Origin: DUZB01 sp964407525
Lineage (GTDB): Bacteria; Desulfobacterota; DSM-4660; Desulfatiglandales; Desulfatiglandaceae
Direction of reading: 5' to 3'
Assembly (NCBI GenBank): GCA_964407525.1
Contig: CAYOWC010000084.1
Coordinates: 1-16,857 of the forward strand
DNA length: 16,857 bases
The translations under genes were made by a program, and so were the position numbers. The notes beneath the pieces were generated by a model. That model did not search any database. It saw only the letters and a list, made by a program, of their open reading frames with translations, and was not told the origin of the DNA. Position 1 is the stretch's first letter. Each line of letters begins with the position of its first letter. Positions 1 through 6,014 of this stretch are shown here, piece after piece.

Positions 1-1
1 A

Positions 2-73
2 AAAGAAGGCGGTATCGATTGGGACCGAAGGAACCTGGACTGTTTGACGGCCATGCTGAAGCAGGATTTGTAA
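2..73 (+). CDS. C-terminal end of an unidentified protein (partial at left edge)
   Basis: A reading frame open from the left edge ends at TAA 71-73. It gives about 23 residues with the core GGIDWDRRNLDCL and a tail ending KQDL. I do not recognise the family. The other two forward frames also run a short way, so this frame is chosen only because its composition looks protein-like and its stop is followed by a fresh strong ribosome binding site. It could be the end of a gene belonging with the accessory genes that follow, or chance. Confidence 0.3.
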   Translation, partial: KEGGIDWDRRNLDCLTAMLKQDL

Positions 74-116
74 AGGGGGAGTCTGCCTTTGACTCTTATT
101 ATGGAGGAAAGAATCA

Positions 117-200
117 ATGGCAGACTCCATTACTACATTAGGCACTACCAAAGACAGCGCAGAAGTAATTGATGTTTTAGAAAGGCTAAGTGTATGGTGA
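117..200 (+). CDS. 27-codon small ORF with strong ribosome binding site
   Basis: ATG 117 follows a strong Shine-Dalgarno (GGAGGAAAG, about 103-111) at reasonable spacing. The frame reads MADSITTLGTTKDSAEVIDV and ends at TGA 198-200 after LSVW. The next gene starts six bases later and has no clear ribosome binding site of its own, so this ORF may serve as a translational lead-in to it. Alternatively it is the surviving N-terminus of a larger broken gene, since the peptide looks like an ordinary protein start rather than a leader. No family recognised. Confidence 0.35.
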   Translation: MADSITTLGTTKDSAEVIDVLERLSVW

Positions 201-206
201 TTAATT

Positions 207-1541
207 ATGGTGAAAAGAAAAACGAAAAAATTTACTGAAACTGAAATCATTGAATCCGCAATTGAGGACTCACTAAGACCAGGTGATTACATTGGAGATA
301 ATTCAAGCTGGTCTTTCGTTTCAGATCTCGAAAAAGTCAAGAATAGAATTGACAATGTTGTCAACAAAGAACCTATTCGATCCATTGGCCTAATTGAAAC
401 CTTTATCGCTGCCTGCTATGAGAAAGCAGAAGAGATCGATGACTCAAGTGGATCATTCGGCGATTTTATAGAAGAGTTATTTTGTTCCTGGGTCAATGCC
501 AGACAGGAGGCAGACTTTGCAGCGAAAGAAACAGTTGGTCGTCTTCTTGCTTGGATGGATAATGACAACTACGGTTTTACCTATCACCTGGAACGAAACG
601 TTTCCAAGCTCCTCAATAAAAAAGGTTTAATAGAATTTGCCGCGGCCATTCGTACACGGTATGATGCAGAGGGAGTAAAAGATCACCATCGACGGCAATG
701 GGGAGAAACTCTTAAGAGCATTTATGCTGCCGGCCGTGACTTTAAATCATACCTTTCAATTTGCGATGAGACAGAGCTTTTGCCTATTGATTGCGAGATG
801 TTGGCAGGAATGCTTCTTTCACGTCGAAAGCCGGCAGAGGCATTAAAATGGGTAGAAAAAGGACTTATAATCCAGAGCAATAATCAACTGTACCGGGGAT
901 CAAGCTATAAACTTAATACCATGAAACGTTATATCCTCACTAAACTCGGGAGACCTGAAGAAGCACTAGCGGATGCATGGCAAAATTTTTCTAAACACCC
1001 TGATGAATTCACCCACAAAGAGCTGTTAAAGCATATTCCAAAACAACAACGTTCCGAATATCATAACCGTATCCTTGAAGCTATTGATACCGCTGAATTG
1101 GGAACAGGCATTGATTTGCTGCCTAAATTAAAAGAAACGGAAGTACTTGCTGAACGGTTACGAAAAATCTCTAGTAGCAGTTTAGAGTCTCTAAGCCATT
1201 ATACAACCGAGCCAGCAGCCAAGAAACTTGCCAAAGAGTGTCCGGACGTAGCAGCTAAACTTTATCAGGCCATGGGATTACGGATAGTAAATGCCAAAAA
1301 GAGCAAGTATTACGACGCTGCGATATCTAATTTTGAACAGGCTAAACGTTGCTATGAAAAAGCTAGCCTTGAATCAGTCTGGCTTGAATTGGTTGAAAAC
1401 GTTAGAAATAATCATTATAGAAAATATAGTTTCATGCCGGGATTTGAACAGGTAGCTGAAGGGAAAGGTCCAAGAACAAAACCATCGTTTATTGACCTGG
1501 CAAAAACACGAGCCAAAAAAATGGGTGGTTCAAGTTATTAG
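207..1541 (+). CDS. DUF6880-like alpha-helical repeat protein
   Basis: This encodes 444 residues, predominantly alpha-helical, with a TPR-like feel in the middle (residues about 200-270, with helices such as AEALKWVEKGL and LGRPEEALADAW). The stretch around residues 150-230 (IRTRYDAEG, then GRDFKSYLSICDETEL) and the near-terminal pattern H-x-x-K-x-x-FMPGFE (residues 400-420) match my recollection of the DUF6880 region. That region usually lies C-terminal to a SWIM zinc finger in bacterial proteins. Here there is no SWIM cysteine/histidine motif, so it is a stand-alone version. Function is unknown. The start lies six bases after a small ORF and lacks a good ribosome binding site, suggesting coupled translation. 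The gene is AT-rich compared with the aro genes and sits beside a restriction-system remnant, consistent with accessory DNA. Confidence 0.6.
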   Translation: MVKRKTKKFTETEIIESAIEDSLRPGDYIGDNSSWSFVSDLEKVKNRIDNVVNKEPIRSIGLIETFIAACYEKAEEIDDSSGSFGDFIEELFCSWVNARQEADFAAKETVGRLLAWMDNDNYGFTYHLERNVSKLLNKKGLIEFAAAIRTRYDAEGVKDHHRRQWGETLKSIYAAGRDFKSYLSICDETELLPIDCEMLAGMLLSRRKPAEALKWVEKGLIIQSNNQLYRGSSYKLNTMKRYILTKLGRPEEALADAWQNFSKHPDEFTHKELLKHIPKQQRSEYHNRILEAIDTAELGTGIDLLPKLKETEVLAERLRKISSSSLESLSHYTTEPAAKKLAKECPDVAAKLYQAMGLRIVNAKKSKYYDAAISNFEQAKRCYEKASLESVWLELVENVRNNHYRKYSFMPGFEQVAEGKGPRTKPSFIDLAKTRAKKMGGSSY

Positions 1542-1740
1542 CCTAATGGAATTCTCGAAACACCCTATTTAGAACCGGAAGTCCTTCCCAAATTTTCAGA
1601 TTGGTCTGCCACACAAGCTTTTAGGAATATGCTATGAATAGAGGCTCTGATATCATAAAGTCCGTTCGGAAACAGTTGTTCTGTGTTTGCTTGTAATATG
1701 TGCAGCGCTTTGTTCAGTAAAAACTTCTTTGACACCTTAC

Positions 1741-1827
1741 TTAGAGGATTATTTGAAGGCCCTCGAAAAACAAAAACGCGGAATCATGCAAAAACTGATA
1801 ACCGATGAGGTGCAGTTGAAACCATGA
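1741..1827 (+). pseudogene. hsdS: C-terminal remnant of type I restriction specificity subunit (HsdS)
   Basis: The frame ending at TGA 1825-1827 reads LEDYLKALEKQKRGIMQKLI and then TDEVQLKP. This is the typical HsdS tail, a coiled helix followed by an (L/I)MQ-x-L-(L/I)T element. Upstream in the same frame the sequence stops looking like HsdS and meets stops at 1639 and 1648, so the target-recognition domains are gone. The stop overlaps the start of the next gene (ATGA at 1824-1827), the arrangement seen in intact type I loci that carry an accessory ATP-binding gene after hsdS. Nothing resembling hsdM or hsdR remains in the window. I read this as a deletion scar; identification rests on about 28 residues. 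Confidence 0.6.
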
Positions 1828-3374
1828 AACTCCCTATCAATATCCATGACCTCCTGAGCGCCCGAACCGTGGAGTGGGAACGGCTGGAGTTCAAGTCCGG
1901 TTGGAATCCAAAGGCCGTGCTGCACACCCTGTGTGCCTTTGCCAATGATTTTCACAACCTGGGCGGCGGCTACATCATTTTAGGCGTAGAGGAGGATAAG
2001 GACCGACCGATTCTGCCGCCTGTCGGGTTATCCCTCAATCAAATCGATGCCATTCAAAAAGAGATTGTGGATCTGGGCTACCGGATGATTCCCTACTATC
2101 ATCCCATTATTGCTCCCTGCGAAGTGGACGGAAAACATCTCCTTGTGCTGTGGGCATCGGGCGGTATGACCAGGCCTTACAAGGCTCCGGTCTCCCTGGC
2201 AAAAAAAGACCGGGAATTTGCCTATTACATCCGGAAAGGATCCGTGACGGTCCGGGCCCGGAATCAGGATGAAACCGAATTGATGTCTTTGGCTGCCACT
2301 GTCCCATTTGATGACCGCATTAATCACCGGACCACTCTGGACGACCCGGATCTGGGCCTGATTCGCGCTTACCTCAAACAAGTCAAAAGTGATCTCTTCC
2401 GGGAATCCGCTAAAATGGATTTCAGCCAGCTCTGCAGACAGATGAATATTGTGGATGGGCCGGACGAATCCTTGTGGCCGAAAAATGTGGGATTGATGTT
2501 CTTCAATGACGACCCATGCCGTTTTTTTCCCCAGACCCAGATCGACGTGGTTCATTTCCCCGAGGGACCGGCCGCGGATTCCTTCACGGAAAAGATTTTC
2601 AAGGGACCGCTTCATGTGATGTTGCGGGAAGCGCTTTCTCACATTCGCTCCATGGTCATCGAGGAAAAGGTGATCAAATACCCGGATCGGGCAGAGGCAG
2701 ACCGGTTTTTTAATTATCCTTTTGCGGCTATTGAAGAGGCCCTTTGCAATGCAATCTATCACCGGTCGTATGAAATACGCGAACCGGTAGAGGTGCGGCT
2801 TATGCCCGATTGCATCAACATCGGCAGCTTTCCAGGGCCGGACCGATCCATCCGCGAACAAGATATGCGCAAATTCCGTTTCCTTTCGCGCCGCTATCGT
2901 AACCGGCGGGTGGGTGAGTTCCTGAAAGAGCTAGAAATGACCGAGGGCCGTGGTACTGGAATCCCGAAGATAATGCGTGAGATCAGGAAAAATGGATCTC
3001 CTGACCCTATATTCCACACGGATGATGACCGGAGCTTTTTCCTGGTCGAGTTTCCTGTTCATCCTGTTTTTGCCAAAGACTTGGAAACCACCCCGGAAGT
3101 CACCATGGAAGTCACCATGGAAGTCACCATGGAAGTCAAGAAGCTTTTAAAGGCCGTGACCGGTGAGCACTCCCGCAGGGAACTCCAGAAAATGCTCAAG
3201 CTGAAAAATGCCGACCATTTCCGCAAGGCATACCTTTTGTCGGCAATAGAAGCCGGGGTCGTGGAAATGACTTTACCGGACAAACCCCAAAGCCGTCTTC
3301 AGAAGTATCGGCTCACACAAAACGGTCTGGCGCTCAAGAAGGTATTGTGGGAAAGCATACAGGTCGAAACATAA
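1824..3374 (+). CDS. AlbA_2 (Schlafen-like) / HATPase ATP-binding regulator
   Basis: This encodes 516 residues. Residues about 15-150 form an AlbA_2/Schlafen-type domain, with the LEFK motif and the CAFANDFHNLGGGYIILGV core. Residues about 290-415 form a HATPase_c_4-type module, with EEALCNAIYHRSY at 304-316 and the glycine-rich EGRGTGIPKI at 374-383. Residues 425-436 are three perfect EVTM units, encoded by three identical 12-bp repeats, and act as a linker. Residues about 445-505 form a winged-helix Fic-like C-terminal domain (RRELQKMLKL, then KYRLTQNG). The order AlbA_2, HATPase, repeat linker, winged helix is common for proteins annotated as putative transcriptional regulators near restriction loci. 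The start overlaps the HsdS remnant stop by ATGA, so it was once coupled to hsdS. Its exact role in such loci is not known to me. Confidence 0.85.
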   Translation: MKLPINIHDLLSARTVEWERLEFKSGWNPKAVLHTLCAFANDFHNLGGGYIILGVEEDKDRPILPPVGLSLNQIDAIQKEIVDLGYRMIPYYHPIIAPCEVDGKHLLVLWASGGMTRPYKAPVSLAKKDREFAYYIRKGSVTVRARNQDETELMSLAATVPFDDRINHRTTLDDPDLGLIRAYLKQVKSDLFRESAKMDFSQLCRQMNIVDGPDESLWPKNVGLMFFNDDPCRFFPQTQIDVVHFPEGPAADSFTEKIFKGPLHVMLREALSHIRSMVIEEKVIKYPDRAEADRFFNYPFAAIEEALCNAIYHRSYEIREPVEVRLMPDCINIGSFPGPDRSIREQDMRKFRFLSRRYRNRRVGEFLKELEMTEGRGTGIPKIMREIRKNGSPDPIFHTDDDRSFFLVEFPVHPVFAKDLETTPEVTMEVTMEVTMEVKKLLKAVTGEHSRRELQKMLKLKNADHFRKAYLLSAIEAGVVEMTLPDKPQSRLQKYRLTQNGLALKKVLWESIQVET

Positions 3375-3521
3375 GAAGAGGACATGGAAGAACAAGTCCC
3401 ATATGGAATCTCGGAATATGAGGTGCCGATCTACCCCAAAAAGGGATAAAGGGACAGGCAAATAATTGTTGATGAAATCGCTTTTGCTGACTTCTTTGCT
3501 TCAGGTGGGGATAAAAAAACC
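3375..3521 (+). other. Spacer between accessory region and aro promoter
   Basis: No convincing gene is present. A 21-codon frame from ATG 3384 to TAA 3447-3449 (starts MEEQVPYGISEYEVP) follows a purine-rich AGAAGAGGA and may be a remnant of a gene that followed the AlbA_2 gene, but it resembles nothing I know. I see no clear terminator after the preceding gene. Confidence 0.4.
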
Positions 3522-3550
3522 TTGACATTCCTCAAATGTTTCTGTAGTCA
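3522..3550 (+). promoter_or_regulatory. Probable sigma-70 promoter of the aro operon
   Basis: A consensus -35 box TTGACA lies at 3522-3527. A weak -10 candidate TAGTCA lies at 3545-3550 after 17 bases. Transcription would begin near 3557, about 50 bases before the leader-peptide start. The -35 is perfect and the -10 poor, so the exact start is uncertain. Confidence 0.45.
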
Positions 3551-3605
3551 AAGCCCATCAGTATTGTCAGAATCATAAAAAGATTACTATTTCAGGAAGA
3601 CTTCA

Positions 3606-3683
3606 ATGACGCACCGGTTTACAGACAGATTTCTTTATTATTGGTCGTATTCTTATACCACCTGTCTGCCTGTGCTCTGCTGA
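3606..3683 (+). CDS. Aromatic-rich leader peptide of the aro operon attenuator
   Basis: This is a 25-residue peptide beginning MTHRFTDRFLYYWSYSY and ending at TGA 3681-3683. Seven of its first 17 residues are aromatic: Phe at 5 and 9, Tyr at 11, 12, 15 and 17, and Trp at 13. A ribosome binding site AGGAAG (3594-3599) sits six bases before the ATG. The peptide is followed immediately by alternative RNA hairpins and two terminators, and then by the DAHP synthase gene. This is the architecture of amino-acid-responsive leader peptides such as those of trp, phe and his operons. The Tyr excess predicts that shortage of charged tRNA-Tyr (also Phe or Trp) stalls the ribosome early in the peptide. The peptide itself is not expected to have a product function. 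Confidence 0.88.
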   Translation: MTHRFTDRFLYYWSYSYTTCLPVLC

Positions 3684-3704
3684 AAGTTTCCAAACTCAAC
3701 AATT

Positions 3705-3738
3705 AAGTCGCCGGCAGACAAGCCCGCGGCTTTTTTTT
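3705..3738 (+). terminator. Attenuator terminator 1
   Basis: The hairpin has arms AAGTCGCCGGC (3705-3715) and GCCCGCGGCTT (3722-3732), a six-base loop AGACAA and one C-C mismatch. The 3' arm runs directly into eight T residues (3731-3738). It lies between the leader peptide and the first structural gene. Confidence 0.8.
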
Positions 3739-3743
3739 GTTCT

Positions 3744-3786
3744 AAAGGCCGCGTGAAGCACTGCTTCTCCCGGCCTTTTTTGTTTT
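3744..3786 (+). terminator. Attenuator terminator 2
   Basis: Outer arms AAAGGCCG (3744-3751) and CGGCCTTT (3771-3778) pair perfectly. An inner hairpin, GAAGC (3755-3759) with GCTTC (3763-3767), stacks inside. A T-rich tract TTTTTTGTTTT (3776-3786) follows and ends one base before the ribosome binding site of the DAHP synthase gene. A second terminator so close to the first is unusual. Confidence 0.7.
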
Positions 3787-3805
3787 AGGAAAAGGAATGT
3801 TCCCC

Positions 3806-4918
3806 ATGAAAAAGACTTACGATGTAAACGTAGACTCATTTGACCCCTTGATTGCCCCCGATGTCTTAAAGGAAGAATTCCCCCTCTCTCAACGCGCCGG
3901 CGAAACGGTATTAAAGAGCCGGGAAGACATCCAACGTATCTTGAAAAAAGAAGACAAAAGATTGTTGGTGGTAGCAGGCCCCTGCTCCATCCATGATGAA
4001 GGGGCCGCGTTGGATTATGCGGAGCGCTTAAATCGGCTGAGAAAAGAAGTTGAAGATACCCTGATGGTGGTCATGCGGGTATATTTCGAAAAACCGAGGA
4101 CCACCGTGGGTTGGAAAGGCTTGATCAATGATCCCCACCTGGATGACACTTATGATATAATGAGCGGCATCCGAAAAGCCCGCAAGCTTCTCCTCCATAT
4201 TACAGAAATGGGTCTGCCCACGGGGACGGAGATGCTCGACCCCATTACGCCGCAATATATTGCAGGATTGGTGTCCTGGTCCGCCGTCGGCGCCCGGACC
4301 ACCGAATCTCAGATACATCGCGAAATGGCTTCGGGCCTCTCCATGCCGGTCGGATTCAAAAATTGTACGGACGGGTGCCTGAGCAATGCCGTCAATGCCA
4401 TGATCGCGGCCGGATCTTCCCAGAGTTTTCTGGGCATTGATCCTAACGGACGGGCCTGCATCGTTAACACCACTGGAAATCCCTATGCCCACATCGTTTT
4501 GCGTGGAGGAGACCGTCCCAATTACGATTCCGTGAGCATTCGCCAGGCCATCGACGAACTCAAAGCCAAGGGCTTGCCTGACGCTATCGTAGTGGATTGC
4601 TCCCACGCGAATTCCTGGAAAAAACATGAAAACCAAGCCATTGTCTGGCAGGATGTCATCAATCAGAAAATGGACGGCAATGACGCAATAGTCGGAATGA
4701 TGCTTGAAAGCAATATTCATGGGGGCAACCAGAAGAATACCGGCGATTTAAAGACCATGACATACGGGGTGTCGATAACGGATCAATGCATTTCATGGGA
4801 AACCACCGAATCCTTATTGCGAACGGCCCATCGGCAGTTGATGCGAAACGGCCTTGCCCGTTCCGGAGCCCCAGCCCAGACGGAGAACGGAAGATACTCC
4901 GTGGCAGCCAAGGCTTGA
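3806..4918 (+). CDS. aroF: 3-deoxy-7-phosphoheptulonate (DAHP) synthase, type I, tyrosine-sensitive type
   Basis: It condenses phosphoenolpyruvate with erythrose 4-phosphate, the first step of aromatic biosynthesis. The protein has 370 residues, the usual type I alpha length, and aligns closely with E. coli AroF/AroG in my memory: GPCSIHD, RVYFEKPRTTVGWKGLINDP, GARTTESQ, ILRGG. Metal ligands expected for the family are present: Cys of GPCS (residue 60), His of DCSHAN (267), Glu of MLES (301) and Asp of SITDQ (326). The pocket residue matching AroG Ser211 is Gly (FLGID, residue 210), the state found in tyrosine-inhibited enzymes such as E. coli AroF and yeast Aro4. ATG 3806 is preferred because AAGGA lies nine bases upstream and the N-terminal length matches E. 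coli. ATG 3797 (three residues longer) is possible. It is the first gene of a four-gene operon behind an attenuator. Confidence 0.96.
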   Translation: MKKTYDVNVDSFDPLIAPDVLKEEFPLSQRAGETVLKSREDIQRILKKEDKRLLVVAGPCSIHDEGAALDYAERLNRLRKEVEDTLMVVMRVYFEKPRTTVGWKGLINDPHLDDTYDIMSGIRKARKLLLHITEMGLPTGTEMLDPITPQYIAGLVSWSAVGARTTESQIHREMASGLSMPVGFKNCTDGCLSNAVNAMIAAGSSQSFLGIDPNGRACIVNTTGNPYAHIVLRGGDRPNYDSVSIRQAIDELKAKGLPDAIVVDCSHANSWKKHENQAIVWQDVINQKMDGNDAIVGMMLESNIHGGNQKNTGDLKTMTYGVSITDQCISWETTESLLRTAHRQLMRNGLARSGAPAQTENGRYSVAAKA

Positions 4919-4943
4919 TCCCTTTTCTATTTGGAGCATACAG

Positions 4944-5972
4944 ATGAATATCTTTGAAATACACGGCAGTACAGGGAAAACCACCCTGCTTGTGGGTGAA
5001 AAAATTGAAAAACTCGGCGCCCATTTACCGCAGTCAGGAACGGTTATCATCACCGACGAAAATGTCCGACATCTTTACGGAAATCAATTTCCCGAAGCCC
5101 TGGTCATAGAAATCGGCATGGGTGAAGGCATCAAAACCCTTGAGACGGTCAAAGATATTTTTCAGGAACTGGTAAATCATGAAATAGATCGAACCGCTTT
5201 CATCGTAGGGATCGGTGGCGGTATTGTATGCGATATCACCGGATTCGTGGCCTCTACCTACCTGCGGGGCGTTCGGTTCGGTTTTGCAGCAACCACATTA
5301 CTAGCCCAGGTAGATGCCAGTGCAGGCGGGAAAAACGGCGTTAATTTTTCCGGTTATAAAAATATGGTCGGCGTGTTCAATCAACCCGAGTTTGTCATTT
5401 GTGACCCAGAAGTTCTTCAAACACTCTCAAAAAGAGACCGTGGGTGCGGCCTGGCGGAAATCGTCAAACATGCTGCCATCGCAGATAATCGCCTTTTCAC
5501 TTATCTGGAGGAAAACGTGAAAGAAGCCTTGGCCATGTCTCCGCAGGCCGTACAGAGAATGGTACACGACTCGGTGGTGATTAAATCAGAGATCGTTAAC
5601 CGGGACGAAAAGGAAACCGGAGAACGCCGCAAGCTCAATTTTGGGCATACCTTTGGGCATGCAGTGGAAAAAATCACCGGAGTTCCCCATGGTGAGGCTG
5701 TCAGTATCGGAATGATTGTGGCTGCAAATCTTTCCGTTCAAAGAGGCTACCTGGCCCATTCTCAAGTCGACCGACTGACAGGTCTGCTCAAAGCACTCAA
5801 GCTTCCAACACAATTGCCATTTGACAAGACAAAGGCCATTGACGCCCTGCGCCACGATAAAAAAAGGGAGCACAATACCGTTCATTTTGTACTTCTTCGC
5901 CGACTGGGTGAAGCCGTGGTTGAACCCATCCCATTATCAGAACTGGAAGCGGTGATCCGTGAACAGTTTTGA
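4944..5972 (+). CDS. aroB: 3-dehydroquinate synthase
   Basis: It converts DAHP to 3-dehydroquinate (NAD and metal dependent), the second shikimate step, directly following the enzyme encoded upstream. The protein has 342 residues, near the usual 350-360. It shows the NAD-binding GIGGGIVCDITGF (residues 89-101), ATTLLAQVDASAGGKNGVN (116-134), zinc ligands Glu172 (GLAEIVKH), His235 (NFGHTFGH) and His249 (PHGEAVSIGM), and the DKKR segment near residue 308. The start ATG 4944 is supported by TTGGAG seven bases upstream. The frame is open further upstream, but only through the tail of the preceding gene. The 25-base gap makes co-transcription with aroF likely. Confidence 0.97.
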   Translation: MNIFEIHGSTGKTTLLVGEKIEKLGAHLPQSGTVIITDENVRHLYGNQFPEALVIEIGMGEGIKTLETVKDIFQELVNHEIDRTAFIVGIGGGIVCDITGFVASTYLRGVRFGFAATTLLAQVDASAGGKNGVNFSGYKNMVGVFNQPEFVICDPEVLQTLSKRDRGCGLAEIVKHAAIADNRLFTYLEENVKEALAMSPQAVQRMVHDSVVIKSEIVNRDEKETGERRKLNFGHTFGHAVEKITGVPHGEAVSIGMIVAANLSVQRGYLAHSQVDRLTGLLKALKLPTQLPFDKTKAIDALRHDKKREHNTVHFVLLRRLGEAVVEPIPLSELEAVIREQF

Positions 5973-6014
5973 TCGATTAACCACTTACCTACTCAACCAC
6001 TTAACGAGGTCTGT

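Larger units (their letters stand above)
3606..3786 (+). promoter_or_regulatory. Transcription attenuator with coupled double terminator
   Basis: Mutually exclusive pairings are visible. Segment 1 (CAGACAG, 3622-3628) pairs with segment 2 (CTGTCTG, 3662-3668). Segment 2 (TGTCTGCC, 3663-3670) pairs perfectly with segment 3 (GGCAGACA, 3713-3720), which overlaps the loop and 5' arm of terminator 1. Segments 3 and 4 form terminator 1. Segment 4 (CGCGGCTTT, 3725-3733) also pairs with segment 5 (AAAGGCCGCG, 3744-3753, one bulged G), and segment 5 is the 5' arm of terminator 2. Inferred logic: stalling at the early Tyr codons frees 2:3, which releases 4 to pair with 5, so both terminators fail and the operon is read. 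Full translation to the stop covers segment 2, so both terminators form. Confidence 0.8.

Noticed and set aside
1539..1637. Open frame continuing about 31 codons after the TAG of the DUF6880-like gene, possible readthrough or pyrrolysine
   Set aside because: The gene already reaches its expected family end, no PYL-type structure was seen, and a 31-codon open stretch is within chance.
2028..2861. 277-codon open frame on the minus strand
   Set aside because: It lies wholly antisense to the AlbA_2/HATPase gene, whose domains are clear; its composition is that of a shadow frame with no recognisable family.
3563..3591. Second promoter-like pair TTGTCA / TACTAT before the leader peptide
   Set aside because: Spacing is too short and the start would fall at or after the leader ribosome binding site, which would disable the attenuator.
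4028..4720. 230-codon open frame on the minus strand
   Set aside because: Antisense to the highly conserved DAHP synthase; no family resemblance.
5977..6006. Direct repeat AACCACTTA twice between aroB and the aminotransferase gene
   Set aside because: Nine bases, two copies, 16-base period, with no palindromic or promoter context; most likely a small local duplication.
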